Assembly (NCBI GenBank): GCA_013398615.1
Contig: VZSR01003806.1
Span: 19,726,347 to 19,790,346, forward strand
From: Brachypodius melanocephalos
Taxonomy: Eukaryota; Chordata; Aves; Passeriformes; Pycnonotidae
DNA length: 64,000 nucleotides
Reading direction: 5' to 3'
Shown: piece after piece, positions 9,701-24,700 of the stretch
Position numbering within the stretch: position 1 is the first letter of the stretch
How the letters are laid out: each line of letters begins with the position of its first letter
Made by a program: the position numbers and the translations under genes
Notes under the pieces: model-generated
Told to the model about the DNA's origin: nothing
The model's database searches: none
The model's input: only the letters and a program-made list of their open reading frames with translations

Positions 9701-12700
9701 CTCCCACTAAACCCAAAGGCTCTGTAATACGGATTAATTGGGATCATTTTCCTTATCCTCAGGGATTTAACACAAACCCAGGCTATAATTTTCAAGAGAG
9801 GGAATGAAACAATGAAAGATGGAGGGAAGTGGGAATTTCAAGAGAGGAGAGAAGGAAGGAAGTCATTAAGCCAAATACCCTAAACAGGGAGGGTGAGTTT
9901 GTCCCCATAACATTTCACAGACCACACTTATGAAGCTGCAGATATGAAGAATTTATCAATAGTGGAGAGGGAAGAAAGAGAAAGGTTTCTCTGCACCGCT
10001 ATGGAAAATTAAAAATAAAAAGGACACAAGGTGGCACTGCTTCAAAGAATTTAAATCTTTTCATCCTGGTTAAAGCAAGAAGGAAAGTCTTCCACTATCA
10101 TAAAACAATTCCTCAAATATTAAGATTCCCCAGTTGTTAATTCATTAAAAAGTAACTCTATATGTGGGCTGGAACCAGTCCACTTTGACAAGAGAAGCTC
10201 AGCGATTTTATGGATAAATCTCAGATATTTATTCAGCCTGGTGCTTCAGGATTTTTTTTTTCCCAATATTTCCTAATTAGCCTAATTCTGCTCTGGATGA
10301 GCCAAATGCTGTCAACAGCTGGCTGGCACCAAAGTGCAGTGATTTGCCATTCTCATTCTTCATGTGGTTTCCCTTTATTTTCCCCTATTTGTGTTTAGAG
10401 GCACTTCTGGATTAAAATGTTACAGTGCAGCTGCAACTATTAAGATTTGCAGCCTGAGGATGCTTAAAAGTTAAAAGTTTGTTTTCCTAAAGAGCAATAT
10501 TCCCAGATCTGGGGGTCAGAACATCCTTTATGCCTCATCATCCGAAGGGCAGAACTGCTGGTCCTGCATTGGGAGTCTCTTTGTTGAGCTTTTCCTCTTT
10601 TTTTTGGTAAAAAGAAAAAGAAAGGTTTGCTTTTTTTTTTTTTCCTGCTGAGCAAAACAGGAAATAAAAATAAATAAAATCAGATCAAAATAAACTCATC
10701 CACACCCCCCAAAAAACCCCAAACTCCAGACCTCTAAGCCCTGCACTAAGCTATCAGAGGGCTGCCCTAAGGACAGAACTGATATTCACATGGACACAAG
10801 AGGGATGAGGAGAATCCCTAAGAGAACACACCAGGAGGAGCTGTTTTTCTCCAGGAAACCTTTGCTCTGACTGACATCAGACTTGCAGGAATTCCACTGA
10901 GGCAATAACAAACCTCGGATCATTTTCCCAGTGACAGTTCACTGACCTGAGCAGAGATATCAATGAGTTTGGGGAGATTCAGCTGGCTTCCTTCTTCTGT
11001 CTTCAGGTAATCCAGCAAACACCCTGCAGGAGAGGAGGGACTGCTGTGACTCTTCTGAATCATCTATAAATTTGCTTTTCCTGGTGCTTCTCAGAATACA
11101 TGCAACAAATCTGCCTCCACCCTAAGGAAAATCTGAGGAACAAGAATGGAGGTCCACTGGAGCATCTTCCACTAGGAAAGCTCCCAAACAGCCCAAATTC
11201 CCCTCTGTTCAGCACAGATCTGTTGCAAACTGCTGGGCATTCGTCGTTTAAACTGTTATAAACAAGAGGGGGGAAAAAGAAAGGACAATTCCACCATGAG
11301 GGGAGTAAAAACCTGAAACAAACTTCCTGTGAGAACAGCGGAGAGGAGAACTTTAAATACTCTTCAAATGGAGCATCAGCATGGTTTATTCATCACCCAC
11401 AAAGTCTCTTTCTGCATTAGAATTGAACTTTTGGGTCACTTCCTTGCAGATTTGGTACAACCCCTCCTGCCCACCCTCATTTTGCGTGGGGCCAGATCAC
11501 CAAACTGGTTCTGCAGAAGCCCAGCAAAGAGCTCCAGGGTTTTTTTTTTACCATTGGCCATGTACTCTGTCACAATGTAGATGGGCTGCTTGGTGACCAC
11601 GGCGTACAGCCGGACCAGTTTGTTGTGCTGCAGCTTCTTCATCAGGTTTGCCTCTGCCAGGAAGGCATCAGGGTCCATGCTGCCCTCCTTCATGGTCTTC
11701 ACAGCCACCTTGACGTTGTTCTTGTAGTAGCCTGCAGAGAGATTATGAAGTTTTGAGGAATTTTTGGGCTCTCTGCAGGCTCTGTGGGGTTGTGTAGGAG
11801 AAGAAGAGCTCATGGAGCAGAAGACCACAGTAACAGCTTGAATCTCTCACGTGGTAAATCCCAGTGCCAGCAGGTGTGAGAGGGGAAGGGATACCCATGT
11901 CACAGCTGTCAATCCATGAGGCTGCATCAGGGATTGTCCCTGCAATGAGCCCATCCTCACACAACCATCCCAGACCCTTTCTGGGTGAAATCTCTGAGGC
12001 CTCCCACCAGCTGCACTCTCAGATCATCCAAATACCATCCAAAAAGGCAGGACTGTGCAGTCAGCACATGAATTCAGCCTGGTCCTGTCCACAACCTCGA
12101 TTTCCAAGGCAACCAGCAACCACAAAGAGCGTGGCAAAGGAAGCTGAGCTGCCCCCACTTCCTCTCCTGCTGATTAGCAGTAGGCAGGAAGGCATCAGGG
12201 GTGGAGAGCTGGGGTAAAAAGTGTAACAGGGAGGTAGAAAAATGGGAAAATGTCACCCAGGCACCCTACTGGGTGTGACATGATCACTCTCATCACTACA
12301 GTTGTGGCTAGGATCCCCAGGAAGAATGAGTGCATATCCCAAGAGATGAGTAAACAGTGACTTCAACACCCATCCTCTGTGAAACCCTTGCTCAACCACG
12401 GATCTGTGCAAACACTGGAGCTGTCCAGTCCTTCCCAGGAATCTGCATCTACTTCTCTGTGTGTACCCAAAAATATGTGTTCGTCCTCAAGGATCCCCAC
12501 TCCCAGAATAGTCTTGCTTCAGGGAAATAAAAGGATTTCCCATCTCCTCTCTTTCTGTCCTTTTTTTTTTTTTTCCTGGAATGGAGGGAATTCCACTTAC
12601 CCATCCACACTTCCCCAAACTGCCCACTGCCCAGCTTCTTCACAAGCTTCAGGGCCTCCCGAGGGATCTCCCACTCGTCCTGGGCCCAGGGTCTCTGGGG

Positions 12701-15700
12701 AACCAGGGATGTGCAGGGAGCTGTGAGGCGCTGGCACAGCCCATCCCCTTTCTCTGCATGAGGACAAAGCACAGGACAGTTCAGTGGGATGGCAGAGAAA
12801 ACCTCCTCCTTCCTCCATCCACACCTGCCAGGAAAAATCAACCCATGGAAACCACCACAGCCACACGGGGAAGCGGTGGAGTCCCCAACCCTGGAGGGAC
12901 TTAAAATCTATGTGGATGTGGCACTTGGGGACATGTGTTAGTGGTGGCCTTGGCAGTTCAGGAGGAGCAGCTGGATTCAGTGGTCTTAGAGGGGCTTTTC
13001 CAACCTTTATAATTCTATGACTTCATGAAAACTTTCAGCTGCAGAGATCAAGGCACCCAGAATGATCCCAATCAAAGGGAAAAGCTCAAAGAGAGCCATA
13101 GAGGAGCAAATTTTCCTGTCCAATTATTCCAAACCCTGTTGAATATCCTGACAGCGTTCACCTCTTTCCTTCCCTAATGGGAGACACTCCCTGACTTTAG
13201 GGCTGGGGTCAGAGCTCACCCTTGCAATTCCCCAGGCTGCAAACCAGGGCTCTGGCTGTAGGATCCCACCTGGCCCACCAGAGCAGGTGGAGCAGCCGTG
13301 GTGTCTCCCAAGCCTGTCCTCCCTCTGTCCCCACTCTCTTCCAGGACACAAATCCACGAGGGAAGGCAGAGCACTCACGGCTGTAATGATGGATGAGCTC
13401 TGGCAGGCTGGAGAAGGTGATCCTGGGGGAGATGTAGTACCCCCCACCATCCAGGGAGCGGATCCTGTAGTGTTTGATGATGTCCCCGTGGGCGGAGTTG
13501 CTGTCTCTCACGGACAGGGAATAGGCATCTGGAGAAGGACAGAAGGAGCTGTGAGGACAAACTGCACCCCAGCCAGGGCCTTTCCTCATTCCTTGGCTGT
13601 CTACAGCTGCAAACCAGCCCTGGCTGATGCCTTTCCAGGACAAGACCCCCAGAATTTACAGCTGCACGCTTCCATCCCTCCAAGGAAAGGGCACAGGATA
13701 AAAGTTCATCAGAGCTTAACTGGTCCTGCCCAGGCTTCCTGGAGTAACATCTGCCTGAGCTGTGGCCAGCAGCCCCATGGAAGCACTGTGGGGATCAGCA
13801 GCACCTCTCCAGGCAGAGCAATCAGGTGTTCCCTAGGTCAGGATGGTCTTTCCACAGCTCCATATTCCCACCTGAGCTCTGCCAACCTCAGCATCACGAA
13901 ATCAGAATGGTTTGGGTTGGAAAGGACCTTAAAGCCCGTCCAGAGCCATCCCCTGCCATGACAGAGACACCTTCCACTATCCCAGGTTGTTCCAAGCCCT
14001 GTCCAACCTGGCCTTGGACACTTCCAGAGATCCAGGGGCAGCCACAGCTTCTCTGAGCAACCTGTGCCAGGATCTCTCCACCCTCACAGGGAAGAATTTC
14101 TTCGTAGCATCCAATCCCAACCTGCCCTCTTTCAATTTAAAGCCATTTAAAACCAATTAAAGCCATTCCCTTCTGGATTAAACATTATGAAACCTTGTGC
14201 CAGTGTGTCAGTGGTTCAGCTGGGGGATACAGGAGGAAATTCAGGAGAATTATCCTATTCAGCCACAAACTTGTGACCGTGGCTAAACAGGATCTAGAGA
14301 TTCCCATTTGGAATCTTGTCCCTTTTGGGCTTCAAGGGAGCTGCTCAGCCATCCCCCACTCCAACCTGCTATTCCCTTCATGAGAGTCTAAACCAAGAGG
14401 TTGGAGTTCAGTGCACAAAAGCATCACTAGATGTTGCTGCAGAGCTGAACTTCTTCCAGCCTGTGTCAGATTCAATGCAATTTAGCAGAGGGGTTTTTCC
14501 CCTTTTGTCTGGATCATATTTCTGGAGTGAGTTCTCACAAGCCTGCTGGGCTGTTCTGAGTCTAATATGTCACCTGGGCTGATAAACTGCCCATTTTGGA
14601 TGTTTTTTAAAGAAAAGGCAAGGCTATACATGTTTAAAAGTGTGTGTCTGTTCATGCAGGGTCATAAAAAGAAGCAGAGCCATCCACAGCAACTCTGAAA
14701 CCCTAATCCTGCATGTGAGGGCAAAGGTTTTTAACATAAAATCCTCACTGGTTGATGTTTCTCCATCCCAGCACCAGCAGTTTTTCCTACACTGCGCCTG
14801 AAAACTGTTTGCATCTATAAAAAGCAGCAAAAAAACCCCTTCATCTCTGTGGATAATTGCTCTGCTGGAGTGATCATAAATCTTTACAAGCAGAGTTTGG
14901 AAGAGCCTAAAGTTTTCCTAATCATTTTGAGGGGACTCCCTTCCTGCAGAGACCAGATGTGGTGGTGTAAAATTCATGGAAAAACCTGGTGGTTTAAATG
15001 CAGAGCCAGGGAACCTCAAATTTGACGTGGTGTTCTCCTCAATAAAGGAAGCTCTTCTGCTTCTCTTTCCATCACCATGAATGTCAGGCAGAAGACAAAT
15101 CGAGAAGCCTTTTTGATTTGATCAGTCCTGCAGCTGAACAACTGAGAAACAGCCCTGAAACATCTTCAATGGGGCGATAAAAACCTCGAGGGAAAGGCAA
15201 AGAAATAGCTCTGCTGTCTCTTCTGTGGTACCCACATGGCCCTAAGTTCCAAAATAATGACAATAAACATCAAGGCCAAAGGATGGACTTGATAATCTTG
15301 AGAGATCTTTTTCAACCTAAATGACTCTGTGATTCTGTGAAGATATGACAACAACACCACCTATATATCATTATTATTATTATTATTACTACTACTGTTA
15401 ACTATTATTATTTTCCATTATTGCTGTTGAGGGTCATGATGTTGTTTTAATTTCAAAGAGATTGAAATACTGCCAGCTTGGTGTGCCTGGGACACAGCTT
15501 AGGGTTTTTGTGGGGTTTTTAGAGGGTAAGGCCAACTCAAGGAAGGAGCCCAACGTGGTGTGAAGGCAGCTGCACTGAGACCAAACTATCCTGCAAAAGG
15601 AAATGCAGGAACTGATGACAAACACCTCTGCAAGGGGGTGTCTGGGGGCTGAGAGTCAGCAGGGAAGAGGAGACCTGCCCTGTTTGCCAGTGTGGTTGCA

Positions 15701-18700
15701 CCCAAAATATTTTCTCCCACAGGATCTCCTTTCCAGCCCCCACCAACCCTTTAAACTCTCCTGCACTTTTCAAATGGAGACAGGGCCAATCTCTCAGCTG
15801 GCAGTGTTAATTCTTACCCTGTCATTAAGCTAATGACTGCATCTCAACCCCAGTCACAGTTCAATTTGCTGCAGGGAGCGTGGTGGAGCTTCCCTGTCAT
15901 TCTCCATGGCCTCCCTTGGGAGCTGCTGTGCAATGCACTGAAGCTGGAAAGATTCAGTTCTTCCTTCAATGGTTTGAATTGGAAGGGTCCTTAAAATTCA
16001 TCTTGTTCCACCCACTGCCATAGACAGGGACACTTTCACTAAACCAGGTTGCTCCAAGCCCTGTCCAACCTGGTCCCTGCTCCCAGTGGCAGCAGGAAAT
16101 GAGAATCATTGACTCCTGATTCCCTCTGATGATATCCAGGATAGGCAAAAGGAATTCTCACTCCTCAGCCACAAGGGACATTCACCTATTCTGCAATTCC
16201 TGCACCAAATCCTGGCATGGACCTTGACTGGTAAAGAATCCAGAGTACAAAATTCATGGAACAATTTCCTCATTAAAAAGTTGTCCAGCCTTGGCACAGC
16301 TGCCTAAGGCAGTGATAAAGTCCCCATCCCTGAAAGGGTTTAAAAGCCATATAGATATGGCACCTGGGGACATGGTTTAGTGCATTTCCTGCCCCTAAAG
16401 CTCTCAGCAGCTCCTTAAATCCTTCCCAACGGGAAGCAGAGGAGCTCAGCTGGATGCAGGGGCTGAGCTCAGTGAGGTCCCTCCTGCTGGGAGCAGAGAC
16501 TCAGGAATCCTGCCGGGAGTCAGGAGCCCGTGGCACAGCACAGCTGGGGGAATGTGTTCCTGCAGCTTTGGGAATGATTATGATTTCAGGGGGACTGTGT
16601 TTATCTGCAGCAGCTTCAGCAAGGACAGTGCTCCGCCGATGATTTCACTGCCAGCCCGCTTCCCACGCTGTCCCCCTCTTCCCAGGGTGCTGGATGTGCC
16701 TTTTGTGGACTCTGAGAAATGTTGGCTCTGAAGATTTGTAAAGTTTCTGCATCCCAAACCATGAGGACAATGAAACTCTGCTCGGGATGGGCTGGGAATA
16801 GGTGCTGCTCCTAATCAGGGTGCAGAACCCATCCCCCTGTGCCTGAGACATCCCAGTATGAGGCAACCACCTCCCAGTTTGAGCCACTAATGGGGCTTAG
16901 CTCAGCCCAGTGCTTGTCTCTGATGGTCAGATTTTGCTGGTCATGTGCCAAGTGAATGAAAATACATGTCATGGGAAAGGAAAACTGCAAGGGCAGGGTT
17001 AATTCCATGGCATTGCTCTGGACATCTCTTGGTGGGCCACAGAGTGCTTTACATCAGGGAATTCTGCTCCAGGGCACATTTGGAGATGTCTGGCTCTGTC
17101 TTTTTCCTTTTTCTTTAGGGAGGAGGGTGCTGTGGCTCAGATGGATCAAATGAGGTCATTCAGGCAGCCCAGAGCACAGGATGCTCAGGTAGCAGCTGGG
17201 CACACAGGGTGATTCAGAGGATGAGGTGTTCGAAGGAATAACACCCATGCTCTATCCTAAATACCAGAAAAGGCACATGGCAGAGACACAGCTGAGCATT
17301 TGGGACTCACATGGGACTTCCACGGACTGTAACTCACATCTGCTAAAACAGAATATCCCACACCTCATTCTCCTTGACAGCAGAGACAGGGCATTGAGGA
17401 TCTGGTGATTTCTCCTTGGATTTCAGGACTCCACCTGCCCTGCTCGAGCCCTGTGTGACCAAGACCCACCCACATCCCAGATAATAGCAGAAGCTGGGGA
17501 CAATTGTCCTGAACAAATGTAGGGAAAGGTCTGATCTGTGTGGCACCTGGAGATGCCATAAAAACCAGGATCATGTGTGGACAGAGCTTCAGACACAGCA
17601 CACGAGTGTTTGCTCCCTGTGTGCACTGAACAACCACACCAGTTCCCCAAAAAGCCCAGCAAACAAAGGGAGAGCGGGAATGGGATAAACAGAAGAGCAG
17701 CACATGGTGATAAGCCCAAGCCTGATCACTGCAAAAGCACCACAAAGGCAGCAGGGAAACTGAGGTGCAGCAGAAAAAGTGACTTACAAAGTGAAATGCT
17801 TAGGAAAAAAAATCTCTTAAATGTTTCCTGAACTGAATGTTTCCTAAAAGTTTTGAAAGCTGCAAGTCCTTATGGACAGCAGCCCTCCTGCTTGGCATCA
17901 GCTCAGCAGGGATGTGTGAAGATGAGTCCAGGCACGGGGCAGAGGGGGAAATTCAAATTAGGATGCTACAGCCTGACACAGCCCCACTGCCTGGAGGCTG
18001 AGGGACACGGATACAGGAGGATGAGATTCCAGCTGCTGCATCCAGACCCTGGCACTATTTAATTTTCTGGCAAGGGTGAAAGGAACAAATCCGTGGTGGA
18101 AGGAACAGATGCTGTCTTGGAGACCTCTCTTGCGAATAGGAGAAAAAAAAAAGAGACAAGAAAGGAAGAAGGAGATGCTACAAGAGGCAGAAGCCATTTG
18201 TAGGATGGAGGAGCCAGACTGTTCCCTCTCTTACTGTTTGGCCTTCGGGAAACAAGTCAAGGAAAAGAAGGTTCCATGTGATTTCAGATGGATGCTCCAA
18301 CTCTCTACTGAACAAGTCACAGTTGGACACAAAGATCTTAGAGATTTTCCAACCTAAACAATTCCTTGCTTCGACTGGGAAAACACAAAGCACCTTTTCC
18401 CATGTGTTAAGGAAAGACTCATGCACCCATTTGAAAGGAAAGGAGCCAAATGACAGCAAGACTGAAACACTTTCCTGAACTACTCCATGGATCTGGTTCA
18501 GAGCAGAACCATGGTAACACCACGAGCATCATTTCCTCCGTGCTGTAAACACACATGATGGCCCAAAGAAAGCAAGGAGAAAAAAGCAGGAAAGAAATAA
18601 TAAATAATAAATAATAAATGATAAATGATAAATGATAAATGATAAATGATAAATAATAAATAATAAATAATAAATTCCCATGAGACAACCACAACTAACT

Positions 18701-21700
18701 TCCAGACTCTGTGAATTAATAGCACAGAATAAAGAAATTGAAATTACGTGGTTTTATATTGTGGTTAATAATTATATCCACTGCCCAAGAGGAGTGGCCA
18801 CAACGCTCTGGCCTTTCCATCCTCACTGGATCATTTTTTCAAAAGGCAGACATGTTCATATGGAAAGAAACTGGATGAAATCAATCTATCCTGCCCCAGA
18901 CACTCTCCTTCCGAAAGTTCTGTTTTGTGTGAATTCCCCTTGCTACAGACAATCAGGAAAAACGTTTCCCCTGCGGAAAATGACTTTTTTTCCCAAAATT
19001 CTGCAAATTTCTGCTGCAAATGGGAGAAATACCCCTTCAAGAGTGGATAGAAATATCTTAAATAAAAAAAAAAATTTAAAAAAAAAAATGCATTTCCTTG
19101 GGAAGAAAATGAAAAGAAACCCCCTAAACTGTTTTGGAAAATCTGCTTATTTGTGTCTCTGCCATGAACTCTGGTGGAGGAACCACTCTCACCACAGCCA
19201 GAACTGCACATCTCCGTGGCATCATGAGCAAATCTTTGCCCTCCAAACCCCCCAGCTCACTCCTACAGCCCTGCTGAAGGTTTTCCAAGCCTGGGCAACA
19301 ATGAGGAGTTACCTTTGCTCCACAGATCTCACCTTTGGTGGTTTCACTCTCTCGGACGAGGAAAGAGCCAACTTTGTTCCCAGAAGACAACAGCAGCCGT
19401 TCAGCATCTTTTCTGCTCAGAGTTCTAAAATACCACCTGGGAGACAGAAAAGGCAAAATCATGGCTTGAAAAGGAAAAATTCTTTTTAAAAAATGGAATT
19501 CTTTCCAGTAAGTCTTTTTTTTCTTCTTTTTTTTTTATCATTACACTGTGAAACTGAGGGTTCATTTAGAGCTGGATGCCATAGAGGAGGATAACTCATG
19601 GAAGAAAATTTTCCTTCTCTTTGGATTATAGGCAAAATAAACTCGTTTGACTCCAGACTTTCATTCAATCCTTCTTGCAGGGAGGCTGCATCTGGGCCCA
19701 TTTGAAAACCAGCACTGTGGGTCTGGGCACTGGCACTCCGTTTTCTGTCTCATTAAATTGTTGGTGTGGTCCCTGGCAGATCCGAGACCTGGATCAGTGC
19801 ACCCCAGCCAGAGATTCCAGGTTGATATATGGATACTCTCTAGGAAGGTGAGAGGGTTTAACATCATTTTGTGGGGGTGGACTGTCCCAGTGGGACCAGA
19901 GGATGCTCCCTGGCACTGCCACCATTATCTTTCTGTTGTCTCCCCCAAAACCTTGTTTTCCACAGTGGGTGCAATCAGTAGGACAAGAACCTTTCCTCAC
20001 TTTCCCCATAACAACCTCATCCTTTCCACACCATTATGATGCTCAAAAACTTGTCCTGAGCTTTTGGGCAGCACTGTTTGGGAGGAGGAAAGACCTCCTG
20101 CCATCCAGCCCATCAGTGACATCTTCCTGCCACATAATAAATAAATACAATAAATATAATAATTATCCAATAAAGCTCCCCCTGGATCTTGTTGAGATCC
20201 AGGGCACTGCATCTGTGTTGACCTCTCAAAAGCTTTCCCACTTACTTTTCCTCTTCCAAACTGTCCACTTGTGCCACGAAGTTGCTGGGGATGTATCCTT
20301 TCCTCCCAGTGCTGAGGGACTTTGCCAGCCACCAGTCCCCCTCGCTGCAAAGGGAGCAGAGGAAAAGGTGTGAGTGCCCAGAGGAGGTTTTGTGACAAGC
20401 TGAGGCTGTGAGGGCATGGATTGGGGGGTTTGAGCACTGCAGATGGACTAGGACTCCATAATCCACTCTGTAGTTCCCTCTGGATTCCCTAGGGCCAAAA
20501 CCAGGTTGGAAGCTGTTGGTGTTTCAGGGACTTGTGGAGGTGACCATCTCTTTCCATGAATGTGGAGCAAACACAGACCCAAACCTTTGCTACACACCTC
20601 GAGTGAGAGGAGGGGCGTCTGGGTCACAGGGTTTGTCTCTTGAACAGGGCTTTGGGGTCCTTTCTGCTCCTTCCATTGTCTTCCAGGCACCCCACCTTGC
20701 TGTCCCACTGCTGACTGAGCCACCAGCTGCGACACAAAGTCATCCCCGTCCCACAGGTCCCAACCCACAGTGTCTGGGTGAGAAATGTCACCTCCGGGGG
20801 CCACTTCACAGAGCAGTCAAGGATGGAGCAGCCCTGCAGGGTCTGGGGGCCCCAAGCCCACCTCTGCCCCATTATGGACTGGGCCTCTTCTGCTGTCAGT
20901 TTGAGAAGTTGTTGAAATGAAACCTCACGAGTGTCTGGCTCAGTTCTGTCCTTTCCTCTGACTACACCCAACCCACATCCTTTGCAGAAGCAGAATCAGC
21001 ACAAACACAGGACAGGAGCTGGTTTTTTTTCTGTTGTTGTTATTTATGCTGCTCCTGCACCCACAAGCACTGACAGCAAAGAGGGTCCCAGTACCACCCA
21101 GGCAGGGACAATACCCTGCCCCAGAGTCCCTGTGACCCACAGAAATGTCACCATGCAGAGAGAAGAGGGTACCCACAGCCACGCTCTGGAGAAAAGCCAA
21201 GGCACAAGCTCAGCTCTGGTCAGCTGCAAAGTGGTGGCTGACCCCAAGGTCTCCCCTTTCCCACACTCCTCATGCTCATCCTTGAACTTCCTCCCTGGCA
21301 GCAGGTCACTTACTTGGAGAGGACCTGGAGTTTCTCCCCCTTGACCAGCTCCAGGTCACGGTCACTTGAGGCAGGAAAATCGTACAGTGCAACCACAAAC
21401 AAGTGATCTGGAAGAAGAATTAACTCCTTTGAGTCCAGACTGTTCCTTGAGTGGCTTGATGCACGCCTGGGTGTATGGTGGGGCATTTCAGGCACTAAAC
21501 GTGGGGCTCTGTCACCCTCCCACCCCCAAATCCAACCTTTCCACCAACCCACCTCTCCTGCTCACCCCGACCTCTGCTCAGGGATTAACTCTGATTCAAT
21601 AAAGCATTTCCTGTGTGTGTATTTTTAAACCACTGCAGAACCAACCCCCTCCATCCACAAAACTCGGAGTGTCAACAAGAAAAAGGGGTTTGTGTGGAAT

Positions 21701-24700
21701 TAGAAGGGTCATAAATAACCTGTCAGAGTTCAGCCTGAGTTTTACACAGTGCTGCTTAAAACTGCAACATTTCATAGGGTGGCTGTGGAATTGGACTTGA
21801 AATGATGTGGGCTTTTGATTGAAAAAAAGTATAAAGTCGTTGCAGTTTCTGTTATTTGAGGCTGTTTCTAGGATTTAGCTCTCACTGGGCTCATGGTCTG
21901 TGGCCTGTGCTCTGGGCTCATCCAGTATCTTTTCATCCCTCCCTCTTGAACACATTTCCTTGTAGATCATAGAATGAATCACAGAATGGTTTGGGTTGGA
22001 AGGGACATTGAAGTTCCAGTTCCACCCCCTGCCATGGGCAGGGACACCTTCCACTATCCCAGGTTGCTCCAAGCCCTGTCCAGCCTGGCCTTGGACACTT
22101 CCAGGGATCCAGGGGCAGCCACAGCTGCTCTGGACAGCCTGTGCCAGGGCGTCAGCACCCTCACAGGGAGCAATTTCTTCCTCACATCTAACCCAGATCT
22201 GCACTGTGCCAATTTAAAACTGCCGCCCCTTGTCCTGTCACTATCTGCCCATATAGAAAGTTCCTCTCTCTCCTTTTTGTGAGCCTTGTCCATGTGCTAC
22301 AATGCTTTGACACAGCCCAGGGCTGATCCCTGTGGGCTGGAGCTGAATCTCTTGGTTTGCAAACCCCCAGGTGCTGAGGCTGCTCTCGGGGAAGCGCTGC
22401 AACCCTTCCCCTGTGCTCTGCATGCTCAGAGCTGCTGAAGCAGAAAAGAGCAGCTATTCTGGGGCAAATCAAAATTTACAAAAAGAATCAGCACATGCAC
22501 AGGATCACAAAAATCAAACCAAAACACCGTGGTGAAAAAGAAAACAAAAGGAGAAGGAGAAGGAGAAGACGAATGAGAATAAGGAGAAGACCATTGAGAA
22601 TAAGGAGAAGGAGAAAAAGAAAACCAGAATAAAAATTAAAATAAAATGAAAAGAAAAAAAAANNNNNNNNNNNNNNNNNNNNNNNNNNNNNNNNNNNNNN
22701 NNNNNNNNNNNNNNNNNNNNNNNNNNNNNNNNNNNNNNNNNNNNNNNNNNNNNNNNNNNNNNAGAAAAAGAAAAAGAAAAAGAAAAAGAAAAAGAAAAAA
22801 AGAATGGGAGCTATGATACAGCAAGACTTCAGCTTATGCTCAGCCTAATTAATGCACTGAGGCTGATGGCCAGCCTATTATTAGCATTTTTCAAAACAGC
22901 CTGTCAAGCCACCGTCTTTGGGTGACCTTTTCAAATAATGCCACCAGCAAGAGAGCCAGACTGGCCCTTTGTCACAGCAAGATAACCGTGTCTCTGGGGC
23001 AGCTCGGGGTTCGTGTCTGTGCGAGGCTGGCTGCTGCTCCGAGGGCAATTTGTTAGGGAGGAGAAAGGGTCAGCGTGGGAGGAAAGGCAGCTTTGGAAAG
23101 CGGAGCCCCGAGCAGCTCCCTTCGGGCTTTTGAGAAGGAAACCGGAGATCCATGAGAGGTTCCAGCAGAGCCTCTCTCCCAGGATGGGAAAAGGATGGTT
23201 CAGTCACACGGGAGAATGCTTTGAAGTCTGAAAATAGCTGGCACGGTTGGGGGCTTCCCCTTGAGGCATCTCGAATTAGCAATGCACCCAAATTCTGTCT
23301 GCCTCCTTGAGAAAGTTGTTATCACACATCTGCTCTGACATGAAAGGGTTTGGGGCATGTGAGTCCTGCGAGGTGTCCTCAACCAGCCTGAGATCCACAC
23401 ACACCCTCCTGGTCCTCTTGAGAGGGAAATCATGCAGTGATCACACTCCTGCTTGGAAAAATGGGACCGAATGTGTAAATATCTTCAAGCCCAGGGTGGC
23501 TGTGTACTCCGGAAAAATGAAAATGGAGTTTTGATCTCAAAGAGACTGACGCAAGTGAAAATAAATGAAATGAAAAAGAGCGAATACAGCAAGGACAGAA
23601 AGGGTTTGTATGCTGAAAAAAAGTGCTTTATCACCTCTTATCCTCAAATAGGCGCTGAGAACACTGCACACTGAAATGAGCCAGAAGAAAAGCTCTCTCT
23701 GCCCAAGCCAGCCAAGAGTGGCCATCTCATGGTGAAAGGGGCTCTTCCTGTCCCTGAATCCATCACCCCACGAGATGCACATGGATAACACTGCCTTGGC
23801 CAGTTTGATCCACTCAGGCCACGAGAGGCTCGTGGGGACTGCGAGGAGCTCTGCAGATAAAGCTGCCAGCCCCAGGACTTTGATTGGGAGCCAAACACGT
23901 CCTGGCTCAGAGCTGCTGTCAGGAAAGCCTGATACCAGCTGGGTTTGCAGAGGCTGGGTGCCAGTTTGGTGGCTCAAGGGGAATGATTCAAGCACTCCTC
24001 CCACCCTTGGCTTGTCCTGAATGGAAGGCCTTTGCAACCACCTCATGGCCACAAAGCTGGGCTGAGACTGTGCCAGGGTGTCCCAGAGGATCATCCATTG
24101 GTTTGGAGCTCTTTTAGGATGGCCATGGTGTAAGTGACAACTTGCAGGACACGTTGGCCAGCTGGGTGCGCTGAGCTGTGGGTTAGTGCTGCTGGAAATG
24201 GGGCCAGCTTTCTGTTTCAGCCTGGCATGGGCTGGTGGGAATCACTGAACCCTAAACCTGGAAAAGACCTCTAAGGTCAGCAAGTCCAACCATTAACCCA
24301 GCACTGCCAAGGAAACCCCTAAACCACGTTCCCAAGTACCACATTCCTGTGGCTTTTAAATCCCTCCAGGGATGGTGATTCCATTGCCTGGGCAGACTGA
24401 TCTGAAGATTGGTAATACTTTTTGTGAATTTTTTTCCTAATTTCCAATTTAACCCTCCCCTGGTGCAACTTAAAGCCATGTCTTCTTGTCCTTTCACTTT
24501 TTACCAAGGAGAAGAGCCCAACCCTGACTACAATCTGTCTTCAGGGAGTTGTGCAGAGCCAGAAGATCCCCCCTGAGCCTCCTTTTCTCCAGGCTGAGCC
24601 CCTTTCCCAGCTCCCTCAGCCTCTTCTCCCCAGGTGTGCTCCAAATTGAGCTAAACATTTTTGATGGGAAGTTTCAATTTCGCACTGAAAATTCAGCCTT

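Larger units (their letters stand above)
14176..19332. other. BLK intron 6
   Basis: About 5.8 kb in total. It holds four CR1 pieces (13898, 15283, 15968 and 16245 onward), an ATT microsatellite near 15365, a 7-bp TAAATRA array near 18596 and an A-rich run at 19060-19090. No exon-like sequence is seen. Confidence 0.65.

Noticed and set aside
18680..19489. Open frame of 269 codons on the plus strand
   Set aside because: It overlaps BLK exon 6 on the opposite strand, so its C-terminal part is the shadow of SH2 coding sequence. The rest is low-complexity intron.
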